IMG/VR virus record: IMGVR_UViG_3300042350_003189
Coordinates: 1-24,621 of that record
Strand: one strand, 5' to 3'
Length of the DNA stretch: 24,621 bases
Source of the DNA: a virus
Part shown: positions 7,503 through 14,176 of the stretch, piece by piece
Layout: every line of letters begins with the position of its first letter
Position numbering within the stretch: position 1 is the first letter of the stretch
Notes under the pieces: generated by a model
What the model saw: only the letters and a program-made list of their open reading frames with translations
What the model was told of the DNA's origin: nothing
The model's database searches: none
Made by a program: the position numbers and the translations under genes

Positions 7503-7521
7503 ACTCTATCTCTTATAGAGT
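7503..7521 (+). promoter_or_regulatory. Stem-loop at the predicted 5' end of the gp22-gp23 message
   Basis: ACTCTAT (7503-7509) pairs perfectly with ATAGAGT (7515-7521) around a five-base loop. It begins about five bases after the promoter octamer, so it would lie at the extreme 5' end of the capsid mRNA. A 5' hairpin of this kind can protect an abundant message from decay. The T-rich run at 7530-7536 leaves open a weak terminator for the upstream operon. Confidence 0.45.
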
Positions 7522-7572
7522 CAATTATTATTTTTACTGTTGATTAGAGTTCTTAATAACTTTAAAATTGTT

Positions 7573-7576
7573 GGAG
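7573..7576 (+). promoter_or_regulatory. Shine-Dalgarno fixing the gp22 start at ATG 7583
   Basis: GGAG lies six bases before the ATG at 7583. An in-frame TTG at 7568 lies upstream of this site and lacks one of its own, so it is rejected as a start. Confidence 0.65.
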
Positions 7577-7582
7577 ATTTTT

Positions 7583-8593
7583 ATGACAGACCTATTGAAA
7601 GAAGCAATCGCAGATGCAAAGGCAGTACGTGAAGTCGCACTTGCTAATGCTAAGCTTGCTTTGGAAGAAGCTTTCACTCCACGTTTACAATCAATGATTG
7701 CATCTAAACTTTCAGAAGAAGCCGAAGAGGAAGAAATGGAAGAAGGTGAATCACACGATGAAGAAACAATGGAAGAAGGAGACGAAGAAGAGGCACCTGA
7801 AATGGAAGAAGGTGAATCAGAAGAAGAAACGGTAGAAGAAGAATTTGGTGATGATTGGTTTGAAGAAGAGCCAGGTTCTATGGCAGAAGCCGAAGAAGAA
7901 GAAGAGTCACCAAAGATGGAAGAAGGTGAAGATGAAGAAGAGCCAATGGACGAAGATTTGATGGAAATTATCCGTCAACTCGAAGAAGATATGGATTCAT
8001 CTGAAATCGGAACTGGCGATAACAAGCAACCATCAAAGTATGCTTCTGATGATTCAACAGAAGACAAGAAAGAAAAACTTGTTCAGATGGTTGAAGGTGA
8101 AGACGCTCCTGCTGAAGAAAAGCCAGCCGAAGTAGAAGAAGAGTTTGATATTCAAGAAATTCTCCGTGCTCTTCGTGAAGAAGAAGGTGAAGAAGAAAAG
8201 GTTGAAGAAGGTGAAGAAGGTGAAGAAGAAAAGGAAATGGCAGAATCTAAGCTTCAAGAAGCATATGCTGTTATTCAATTCCTTCGTGAAAAGATTAATG
8301 AAGTTAATCTTCTTAATTCAAAGCTTCTTTTCTCTAACAAGCTTTTCCGCTCACACGCACTTACTGAATCACAAAAGATGACGGTTATTGAGAATTTCGA
8401 TCGTGCAAAGAGCTTACGTGAAGTCAAGTTGGTTTATGCAACACTTGCTGAATCATTAAAGACATCAAAGGTTAAGCAGCTTAAAGAGTCATTTGCTAGC
8501 AAGCCAATTGCAAGCACACGTCCATCAAAGGCTATTCTTAGTGAAGGCAATGAGATGGCATCAAGATTAAGAAAATTAGCAGGTTTAAAGTAA
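7583..8593 (+). CDS. gp22: Prohead core scaffold protein (gp22-like), highly acidic
   Basis: The scaffold around which the capsid assembles and which the prohead protease later destroys. It has 336 residues (T4 gp22 has 269). The helical N-terminus MTDLLKEAIADAKAVREVAL contains an L-K-E site. Next comes a conserved-looking EEAFTPRLQSMIASKLSE (about residues 28-45). The middle, from about residue 46 to 220, is very rich in Glu with repeated (M/V)EEGE units. The C-terminal 115 residues are helical, SKLQEAYAVIQFLREKINEV to the basic end KLRKLAGLK, which is the likely capsid-contacting part. The assignment rests on position between protease and capsid, acidity and helicity rather than on a sharp motif. 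Start 7583 is set by the GGAG at 7573-7576. It is cotranscribed with gp23. Confidence 0.85.
   Translation: MTDLLKEAIADAKAVREVALANAKLALEEAFTPRLQSMIASKLSEEAEEEEMEEGESHDEETMEEGDEEEAPEMEEGESEEETVEEEFGDDWFEEEPGSMAEAEEEEESPKMEEGEDEEEPMDEDLMEIIRQLEEDMDSSEIGTGDNKQPSKYASDDSTEDKKEKLVQMVEGEDAPAEEKPAEVEEEFDIQEILRALREEEGEEEKVEEGEEGEEEKEMAESKLQEAYAVIQFLREKINEVNLLNSKLLFSNKLFRSHALTESQKMTVIENFDRAKSLREVKLVYATLAESLKTSKVKQLKESFASKPIASTRPSKAILSEGNEMASRLRKLAGLK
7719..8245 (+). repeat. Degenerate GAAGAAGGTGAA repeats encoding (M/V)EEGE units
   Basis: Purine-rich imperfect repeats inside gp22, reading as MEEGE or VEEGE followed by runs of Glu. Clusters lie at about 7737-7860, 7915-7965 and 8160-8235. Such repeats can expand or contract by slippage, which may explain the length difference from T4 gp22. 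Confidence 0.75.
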
Positions 8594-8616
8594 CAATTTT
8601 TATTGGAGATATATAA

Positions 8617-10251
8617 ATGAGTATTCAACAACTTTTAGGTGCTTCTGCGAATCCGCACAAGCGTCTTATTGAAGAAAACCGTGGCACAGTTAAGAAGTGG
8701 GAAAAGACAGGACTTCTTGACGGCATCGGTAGCGACTATGAAAAGAACTCGATTGCAGTTCTTCTCGAAAACCAAGCAAAGCAACTTATCGACGAATCAT
8801 CACGTACAGGTACATCAGCAGGTTCAGAAGAATGGGCTGGCGTTGCTCTCCCACTCGTTCGTCGTATTTTCTCTGAAATCGCAGCAAAGGATTTCGTTTC
8901 TGTTCAACCTATGAACCTTCCTTCAGGTCTCGTGTTCTTCCTTGACTTCAAGTACGGAACAGCACAACCTGGTTTCACAACTGGTGCTGGTAAGGATTCA
9001 CAAACTGACTCTGTATTCGGTGTAACTGGTAAAGAAGCTAAGGGTGTTGACCCATCTGGTGGTCTTTACGGTGCAGGTCGATTTGGTTATTCTATCAACG
9101 AAGCTCAAGTTGTTCTCTCAAAGGCAACTGCACTTTCTGCAACAGAATTCGTAACAGGTTCGGTAACACACGCAACACCAACACTTTGGCAGAATGACAC
9201 ACGTTTCCAAAACACATACTCAGCATCACTTGCTGCTGGAAACATCATGTCTATCACAGTTTCTTCTGGGTCTCTCTTAAACGAAGATGTTGAAGCAATT
9301 CGTGCATTCAAGGTTTCTGGTTCAACAATTCTTGGTTACTTCCCACAGTTCACATACGCAAATGCAAATGATTCACAAATCACATTTATCGTATCGGCTT
9401 CTGCTGCTCCTGCAACAGTTGGTGTTGCTTACGAAAAGCAACCAACATCAACAACTCGTGGTGACTTCGAAGACACAACAGGTGCAGACGTAAACATTCC
9501 AGAAATCAACCTTGAACTTCGTTCTGAGTCAATCGTGGCTAAGACACGCAAGTTGAAGGCTGTATGGACACCGGAATTCGCACAAGACTTGAACGCTTAC
9601 CACTCAATCGATGCTGAAGCAGAATTGACATCGATGCTTTCTGAGTACATTTCACAAGAAATTGACCTCGAAATCCTCGATATGCTTATCAAGAACGCTC
9701 AGACAACAGAAAGATGGTCAGCTCGTATCGGTCGCACATATGATGGTAACACAAACACATTCGGTGACTACGCAACAAACCAAGCTGCAGCTTCGGCATT
9801 CAACCAACAAACATGGTTCCAAACACTTGGTACCAAGATTCAAAAGGTATCGAATGCTATCCACCAGAAGACACTTCGCGGTGGTGCTAACTTCCTCGTT
9901 TGTTCACCACAAGTTGCTACAATCCTTGAATCAATTCCTGGATATGCAGTTGACGGTGAAGGTATGAAGTTTGCCATGGGTGTTCAGAAGGTTGGTCAAC
10001 TTAACGGTCGTATCACAGTTTACAAGAACCCATATATGCTCGAAAATCAAATCCTTGTTGGTTTCCGTGGTAGCCAGTTCCTTGAAACAGGTGCGGTATA
10101 TGCTCCTTACATCCCACTCGTGATGACACCGCTGGTCTATGACCCAACGAACTTCACACCACGTAAGGGTGTAATGACTCGCTACGCTAAGAAGATTGTC
10201 CGTCCAGAATTCTACGGTCTCATCCAAGTAGATTCTCTCGGTGACATATAA
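8617..10251 (+). CDS. gp23: Major capsid protein (gp23-like)
   Basis: The HK97-fold hexamer subunit of the head, 544 residues (T4 gp23 has 521). T4-type stretches include SIAVLLENQAKQLIDE (about 45-60), ALPLVRRIFSEI (about 77-88), VQPMNLPSGLVFFLDFKYG (about 95-113), YSINEAQV (about 153-160), RKLKAVWTPEFAQDLNAYH (about 311-329), and the C-terminal GVMTRYAKKIVRPEFYGLI. The N-terminal 60-70 residues are probably removed by the prohead protease. L-I-D-E at residues 57-60 fits the hydrophobic-x-Glu rule, and E71/E72 are other candidates. The Shine-Dalgarno TTGGAGAT precedes the ATG. Codon choice looks more selective than in the neighbours, as expected for the most abundant virion protein. No separate promoter octamer is seen; it relies on the gp22 promoter. 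A strong terminator follows. Confidence 0.95.
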   Translation: MSIQQLLGASANPHKRLIEENRGTVKKWEKTGLLDGIGSDYEKNSIAVLLENQAKQLIDESSRTGTSAGSEEWAGVALPLVRRIFSEIAAKDFVSVQPMNLPSGLVFFLDFKYGTAQPGFTTGAGKDSQTDSVFGVTGKEAKGVDPSGGLYGAGRFGYSINEAQVVLSKATALSATEFVTGSVTHATPTLWQNDTRFQNTYSASLAAGNIMSITVSSGSLLNEDVEAIRAFKVSGSTILGYFPQFTYANANDSQITFIVSASAAPATVGVAYEKQPTSTTRGDFEDTTGADVNIPEINLELRSESIVAKTRKLKAVWTPEFAQDLNAYHSIDAEAELTSMLSEYISQEIDLEILDMLIKNAQTTERWSARIGRTYDGNTNTFGDYATNQAAASAFNQQTWFQTLGTKIQKVSNAIHQKTLRGGANFLVCSPQVATILESIPGYAVDGEGMKFAMGVQKVGQLNGRITVYKNPYMLENQILVGFRGSQFLETGAVYAPYIPLVMTPLVYDPTNFTPRKGVMTRYAKKIVRPEFYGLIQVDSLGDI

Positions 10252-10278
10252 TCTATCTAACAAGATAGAAGTAATTTG

Positions 10279-10313
10279 AAAAAAGGAGTGAGAAATCACT
10301 CCTTTTTTCTTTT
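10279..10313 (+). terminator. Rho-independent terminator after gp23
   Basis: AAAAAAGGAGTGA (10279-10291) pairs with TCACTCCTTTTTT (10296-10308) around a GAAA tetraloop and runs into further T-rich sequence. It is the strongest terminator of the window and closes the scaffold-capsid unit. Confidence 0.9.
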
Positions 10314-10322
10314 GTTACTACA

Positions 10323-10334
10323 TATTTATTTATA
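10323..10334 (+). promoter_or_regulatory. Putative late promoter before the 247-aa protein
   Basis: TATTTATTTATA lies just after the gp23 terminator and 33 bp before the ATG, with GGAG in between. This gives the next gene its own unit, bounded by terminators on both sides. Confidence 0.55.
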
Positions 10335-10367
10335 GTTAACTAAAACTATTATCATGGAGATTATCAT

Positions 10368-11111
10368 ATGTCAAGTTCAATACGTTTAAAAAATTTAGTT
10401 AAAGAAAATTCAATGCAGGCAGTTTTAAAAGAAACTCTGCAAAGATTGAATGAAGAAGATGTTGACCCGAAGGTTGAGGACGAAGTAGAAAAGGCATTTA
10501 AAGACGCAATGAATAAGGCAATGACTGATTTTTCTGCAGCTGGAAAAGAAGCTGAAAAGAAAACAGACGACGAAAATGCGGTTAAAGCTGCTCTTAAAAA
10601 GACACCGGAACTTGAAAAGGTAGCAAATGAATCACTTCGTAGACGTAATAAGGCGCTAATGGAAGGAAACATCAAAGAGCAACAAATAAATGAAATTGGT
10701 GTTCTTTTTGCAGTTTCTCTTGCAGTTGCAATACCACGTATAGTTGAACTTGTTGGTAAAGCTGTAAAAGTAATAACAATTGCTATGGGTGGAAAGGGGT
10801 CTGTTGGTGATAAACTCGAAAAGGCAGGACATAAGTGGCACGATGTTATCATCAAAATGCTCATGAAAGGTTTAACACTTATTCCTGGTTTTAAGGAATT
10901 ACCACCCGATAAGCAAGAAAAGATTGCAAAAATCGCCCATACAGTTATTGTTGCTGGTTTGGCTGTTTATTCTGGTACACAAGCTGTTGACGCAGTTATA
11001 CAAGGTAAATCAGCACTAGCTGGTGTAGAGGGAGCTCTCGCAGCAGTAAAAGCAGGAGAGTTGGGTATTACAAAATTTATTTCTGCCGCTATTGCAAAAA
11101 TCTTAGGTTGA
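10368..11111 (+). CDS. Putative internal (capsid-packaged) hydrophobic protein (247 aa)
   Basis: Not recognised by family. The N-terminus MSSSIRLKNLVKEN shares the SIRLKN/MIRLKN motif with the ADP-ribosyltransferase start and ends in V-K-E, like a capsid-targeting peptide. Residues 20-106 are charged helix. I-N-E at 107-109 is another possible protease site. The remainder is hydrophobic and Ala/Gly-rich: IGVLFAVSLAVAIPRIVELV (110-129), then an amphipathic stretch (150-185), HTVIVAGLAVYSGTQAVDAV (191-210), and an Ala-rich end (215-247). The gene is monocistronic, with its own promoter octamer, GGAG site and UUCG-loop terminator, directly after the major capsid gene. An internal protein that meets the host membrane on DNA entry is my inference. 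A membrane-acting lysis or exclusion protein is an alternative. Confidence 0.72.
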   Translation: MSSSIRLKNLVKENSMQAVLKETLQRLNEEDVDPKVEDEVEKAFKDAMNKAMTDFSAAGKEAEKKTDDENAVKAALKKTPELEKVANESLRRRNKALMEGNIKEQQINEIGVLFAVSLAVAIPRIVELVGKAVKVITIAMGGKGSVGDKLEKAGHKWHDVIIKMLMKGLTLIPGFKELPPDKQEKIAKIAHTVIVAGLAVYSGTQAVDAVIQGKSALAGVEGALAAVKAGELGITKFISAAIAKILG

Positions 11112-11137
11112 TTATACTTAAAAATAATATACAAAAC

Positions 11138-11166
11138 AGGGTGGCTTCGGTCACCCTTTTTGTTTT
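11138..11166 (+). terminator. Rho-independent terminator with UUCG tetraloop
   Basis: AGGGTGGC (11138-11145) pairs with GTCACCCT (11150-11157), one G-T pair included, closed by the very stable c(TTCG)g loop and followed by TTTTTGTTTT. It ends the monocistronic unit of the 247-aa protein. Confidence 0.88.
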
Positions 11167-11174
11167 AAGATAAC

Positions 11175-11182
11175 TATTTATA
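11175..11182 (+). promoter_or_regulatory. Putative late promoter almost touching the 11187 start
   Basis: TATTTATA ends only four bases before the ATG at 11187, whereas the other copies lie about 25-85 bp upstream. Transcription starting 5-8 bases after it would give a leaderless message. Confidence 0.5.
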
Positions 11183-11186
11183 GAAT

Positions 11187-11780
11187 ATGGAACTAGCAAT
11201 CAACTACATACAGTTAATCATATCGAGCACCGTTACACTCATCGGTGTGTTTCTCTCGTGGTTCCTAAAATACAAGTATGGCGAATATAAGCACAAAAAG
11301 ATTAATCGTGAAATTTCTCAATCAAAACTTGTCCAAACAATTATAGAACAACAACTTGATGAATATGGTGCCCAACGTGCCTTTATTTTACAGCGTCACA
11401 ACGGTGGTAAATATGGCAGTGGTCGTTCTATGAACAAACTATCCACAACATTTGAAGCACTAGAAGAAGGTGTGAGTACCGAATTTAAAGAATATCAAAA
11501 TTTACCGATTTCACTTTACTCTAATTTTATAGATACCGTTCAAAATGAACGTGCCATATTTCCAACTGTGGAATCCATAGATGATATTTTGACACGAGCA
11601 TTTTTCATCCAACGAGGAACTAAATCAGCTATCGTTTATCCTATATTAAAAGGTGTAGAATTAATCGGTATAGTTGGTTTTGAGTGGACACATAAAGTAG
11701 AAAAGAATATAGAACAATCATATGTTCAGTATAAACAAGGCGGCAAAGTTATAGGAGAAACCCTTTCCAAATTATTGTAG
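11187..11780 (+). CDS. Membrane-anchored protein, possibly with a GAF-like domain (197 aa)
   Basis: Residues 6-26 (NYIQLIISSTVTLIGVFLSW) are a single transmembrane helix, followed by a positively charged stretch (KYKYGEYKHKKINRE), which suggests the C-terminal domain lies in the cytoplasm. Residues 50-197 form a soluble domain with RAFILQRHNGGKYGSGRSMN (about 64-83), SAIVYPILKGVELIGIVGFEW (about 146-166) and a final amphipathic helix, an alpha/beta pattern that recalls GAF sensor domains. The fold call is tentative and the ligand unknown. There is no Shine-Dalgarno and almost no leader before the ATG, but the next Met (near residue 82) would lose the membrane helix and half of the domain. PhoH follows eight bases later, so the two are cotranscribed. 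Confidence 0.7.
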   Translation: MELAINYIQLIISSTVTLIGVFLSWFLKYKYGEYKHKKINREISQSKLVQTIIEQQLDEYGAQRAFILQRHNGGKYGSGRSMNKLSTTFEALEEGVSTEFKEYQNLPISLYSNFIDTVQNERAIFPTVESIDDILTRAFFIQRGTKSAIVYPILKGVELIGIVGFEWTHKVEKNIEQSYVQYKQGGKVIGETLSKLL

Positions 11781-11788
11781 GAGTTTTT

Positions 11789-12508
11789 ATGATAAATGAA
11801 AATACAGAAGAGTACATTGATGAAGAAGTCGGCGGTATCGAAGTTTCTGGTATAAAGAAAGGGCGGAAACAAATAAAAAACAAGATACATTTCAACTTAT
11901 CGTTGAATGCAGAACAAAAAGAAGTAAAGGCAAATATACTCAGAGACACCATCTCTGTTTTAACAGGAAAAGCTGGCTCTGGTAAAACACTTCTTGCAAC
12001 ACAAATTGCTCTTGAACATCTATTCTATCGTGAAGTTGAAAGAATTATCATCACACGACCAACAGTTTCTAATGAAGATATTGGATTCTTACCGGGTGAT
12101 ATAAAGGAAAAGATGAATCCGTGGGTTGCTCCAATCCATGCAAATATGTATATGTTATATGGTAAGCCAAAGATTGAAAAACTCATAAACGAAAACATAA
12201 TTGAAATTGCACCGATTTCATTCCTTCGTGGTAGAACATTCGTAAATGCGTGTGTTATCGTCGATGAAGCACAGAACGTAACGAAATCACAGATGGAGAT
12301 GATTCTTTCTCGTCTCGGTACAAATTCGAAGATGTTAATTTGTGGTGATGTTACACAAACTGATTTAAAGAATAAGAAAGACAGTGGTTTCCCATATTTA
12401 TTTAATATGGTCAACTCTGTTCCTGGTCTTGGTGTATATGAATTAAAAACAAATCACCGCCATCCAATAGTTGACAATATATTGAATTATTTTGAAGAAC
12501 AGAAATAA
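11789..12508 (+). CDS. phoH: PhoH-like ATPase
   Basis: A P-loop ATPase of the PhoH family, 239 residues. Walker A GKAGSGKT is at residues 60-67, and ITRPTVSNEDIGFLPGD (about 88-104) is the PhoH signature after it. Walker B VIVDEAQN has D159/E160, and the LKNHRH-type TNHRHP motif lies near the end. Family knowledge: PhoH is common in marine phages. In bacteria it was first linked to phosphate starvation, and related proteins act on RNA, but the phage role is not settled. The first 35 or so residues are an acidic then basic tail outside the ATPase core. The start has GTAGGAG at good spacing. It lies between a membrane protein and neck genes rather than with metabolic genes, and belongs to the same late unit. 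Confidence 0.92.
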   Translation: MINENTEEYIDEEVGGIEVSGIKKGRKQIKNKIHFNLSLNAEQKEVKANILRDTISVLTGKAGSGKTLLATQIALEHLFYREVERIIITRPTVSNEDIGFLPGDIKEKMNPWVAPIHANMYMLYGKPKIEKLINENIIEIAPISFLRGRTFVNACVIVDEAQNVTKSQMEMILSRLGTNSKMLICGDVTQTDLKNKKDSGFPYLFNMVNSVPGLGVYELKTNHRHPIVDNILNYFEEQK

Positions 12509-12517
12509 GAGAAATAA

Positions 12518-13648
12518 ATGGTAGAAATTCCTATATGGCCTGGTAGTTCAAGTTTCTCAACAGGTAGTACACCGTTCGGATTCTTTGATACCGATGCCAC
12601 ATTTCAAACCGATGCAGATAACGTCGCAGATTGGTGTGCGAAACGTCTTGGTTATCCACTTGTAGACATAGAACTTCAGGCCGGTAACTTTTATGCTTGT
12701 TTTGAAGAAGCCATATCTGAATATTCAAACCATGTAAATCAGTTTAATATCCAACAAAATATGTTGAGTATCATGGGAACACCGACCACAAATGAGTTGA
12801 CCCATAGAAATATCTCAACAAACATGGGTGGTCTTGTTCAATTAGCAACTGAATATGGTTCAGAAACATTTACGAACGGTAATGTTAATTTTTATACTGC
12901 ATCTATTTCAATTGCAACTGGTGTTCAACTTTATAATCTTGATAAATTGATTCGTGATATAAAGTCACCAACTGGTTCTATTGAAATTAAACGAGTACAC
13001 CATTATGCTCCACCTGCATCTATTCGTTTCTATGACCCATACTTGGGTAATCAGGCGATGTTAGATACGTTCGGCTTCGGTGCATATTCAACAGGTGTAT
13101 CATTCATGTTGATGCCTATGTATGCAGACTTACTTCGTATTCAGGCAATTGAGTTTAATGATTTGATGAGAAAGTCATCTTATGGATTTGAACTTATAAA
13201 CAATCAATTAAGAATACATCCTATTCCTGTAAAAGATTTTACACTTTGGATAGAATACATTGTAAAAGAAGAACGTGCAAATCCGTTGAAATATCCGGGT
13301 GGAACAGTATCGGATATATCAAATGCGCCATACTCAAGAATGCAATATGGTAACATCAATTCCGTTGGTCGTCAATGGATTTATCGTTACACACTTGCTC
13401 TTGTAAAGGAAAACTTGGGATATATTCGTGGTAAGTACGGAACAATTCCAATTCCAAATGGTGAAACAACTTTGAATGCGGCAGACCTATTAACTGCTGC
13501 AAGTGCAGAAAAAACACAGTTGATTGAAGAATTGAGAACAATGTTAGATACAATGACTCGTTCAAAACTTCTTGAAGCAAAACGTGCAGAGACAGAACAT
13601 TTAAATGTTGCTCTGAACGGAACTCCTTTAAAGATTTATGTGGGATAA
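12518..13648 (+). CDS. gp13: Neck / head completion protein (gp13-like)
   Basis: A head-to-tail connector protein that binds the portal after packaging. The 376-residue product (T4 gp13 has 309) has the N-terminal block known from T4-like neck proteins: WCAKRLGYPLVDIELQAGNF (about residues 40-59) and CFEEAISEYSNHVNQFNI. A central region with YDPYLGNQ and LRIHPIP, and the helical NVGRQWIYRYTLALVKENLG-like segment (about 285-305) with GKYGTIPIP after it, are also typical. The residues before about 35 are Gly/Ser/Phe-rich. Assignment is by these stretches as I recall them and by the order 13-14-15. It starts nine bases after phoH and ends three bases before gp14, clearly an operon. Confidence 0.8.
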   Translation: MVEIPIWPGSSSFSTGSTPFGFFDTDATFQTDADNVADWCAKRLGYPLVDIELQAGNFYACFEEAISEYSNHVNQFNIQQNMLSIMGTPTTNELTHRNISTNMGGLVQLATEYGSETFTNGNVNFYTASISIATGVQLYNLDKLIRDIKSPTGSIEIKRVHHYAPPASIRFYDPYLGNQAMLDTFGFGAYSTGVSFMLMPMYADLLRIQAIEFNDLMRKSSYGFELINNQLRIHPIPVKDFTLWIEYIVKEERANPLKYPGGTVSDISNAPYSRMQYGNINSVGRQWIYRYTLALVKENLGYIRGKYGTIPIPNGETTLNAADLLTAASAEKTQLIEELRTMLDTMTRSKLLEAKRAETEHLNVALNGTPLKIYVG

Positions 13649-13651
13649 TAG

Positions 13652-14176
13652 ATGCCATTATTTCACGGACAAAGGGATGCTGGTTTAGTCCATCGATTCA
13701 ATACAGAATTGATAGTGGATATAATTGACACGGAAGTTGGACTTTATAAACTTTCGTTGGTAGATACAAAAAGTAATATCTATGATGAGTCAGACAAAAA
13801 GGTTTATCAATTACCGATAAAACTACCAGCACTTATCAATCGTCAGCCACAGACATTTGAAGGAACGGAGTTTGGACAAGATTATACACAGCCCTGTGAC
13901 TTTGGATTCATCCGTGAATATCTGAAGAAGGTGAATACTTACATTGAAGTTGGTGACGTAATAGAATACAACGGGGAATACTGGGAAGTCGATGGTATTC
14001 TTGAAAATCAATACTTCGGTGGTAAGAATCCTGATTATTCTTTTGCAACGGAAAGATGGGGACATAACGTCTCTATTATAGCTAACACACACTTGACAAG
14101 ACGTTCTCGTATCCATGTGGAAGAAGTTCGTTCTGCTCCAAGAATGGATAACAACGATTTACCGGATAACATCTAA
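13652..14176 (+). CDS. gp14: Neck protein (gp14-like)
   Basis: A 174-residue protein in the place of T4 gene 14, between gp13 and gp15. It has mixed beta content with GDVIEYNGEYWEVDGILENQ (about residues 108-127), followed by YFGGKNPDY. This recalls the T4 gp14 segment in which a short beta hairpin precedes a Pro/Tyr/Gly loop contacting the tail. It is shorter than T4 gp14 (256 residues), so the T4 C-terminal part would be missing. The TAATG overlap with gp15 shows coupled translation. Position is stronger evidence than sequence here. Another connector-type protein is the main alternative. Confidence 0.68.
   Translation: MPLFHGQRDAGLVHRFNTELIVDIIDTEVGLYKLSLVDTKSNIYDESDKKVYQLPIKLPALINRQPQTFEGTEFGQDYTQPCDFGFIREYLKKVNTYIEVGDVIEYNGEYWEVDGILENQYFGGKNPDYSFATERWGHNVSIIANTHLTRRSRIHVEEVRSAPRMDNNDLPDNI

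Noticed and set aside
7568-7582. TTG start giving five extra residues to gp22
   Set aside because: The GGAG at 7573-7576 lies inside this extension and fits ATG 7583.
10364-10864. Antisense ORF of 166 codons opposite the 247-aa gene
   Set aside because: Shadow of a Lys/Glu/Ala-rich gene; Ser/Phe-rich product, no ribosome site, no promoter octamer on that strand.
12395-12402. TATTTATT octamer in the coding region of phoH
   Set aside because: Encodes Tyr-Leu-Phe of a conserved part and lies about 115 bp before gp13, which is closely packed behind phoH; probably chance.
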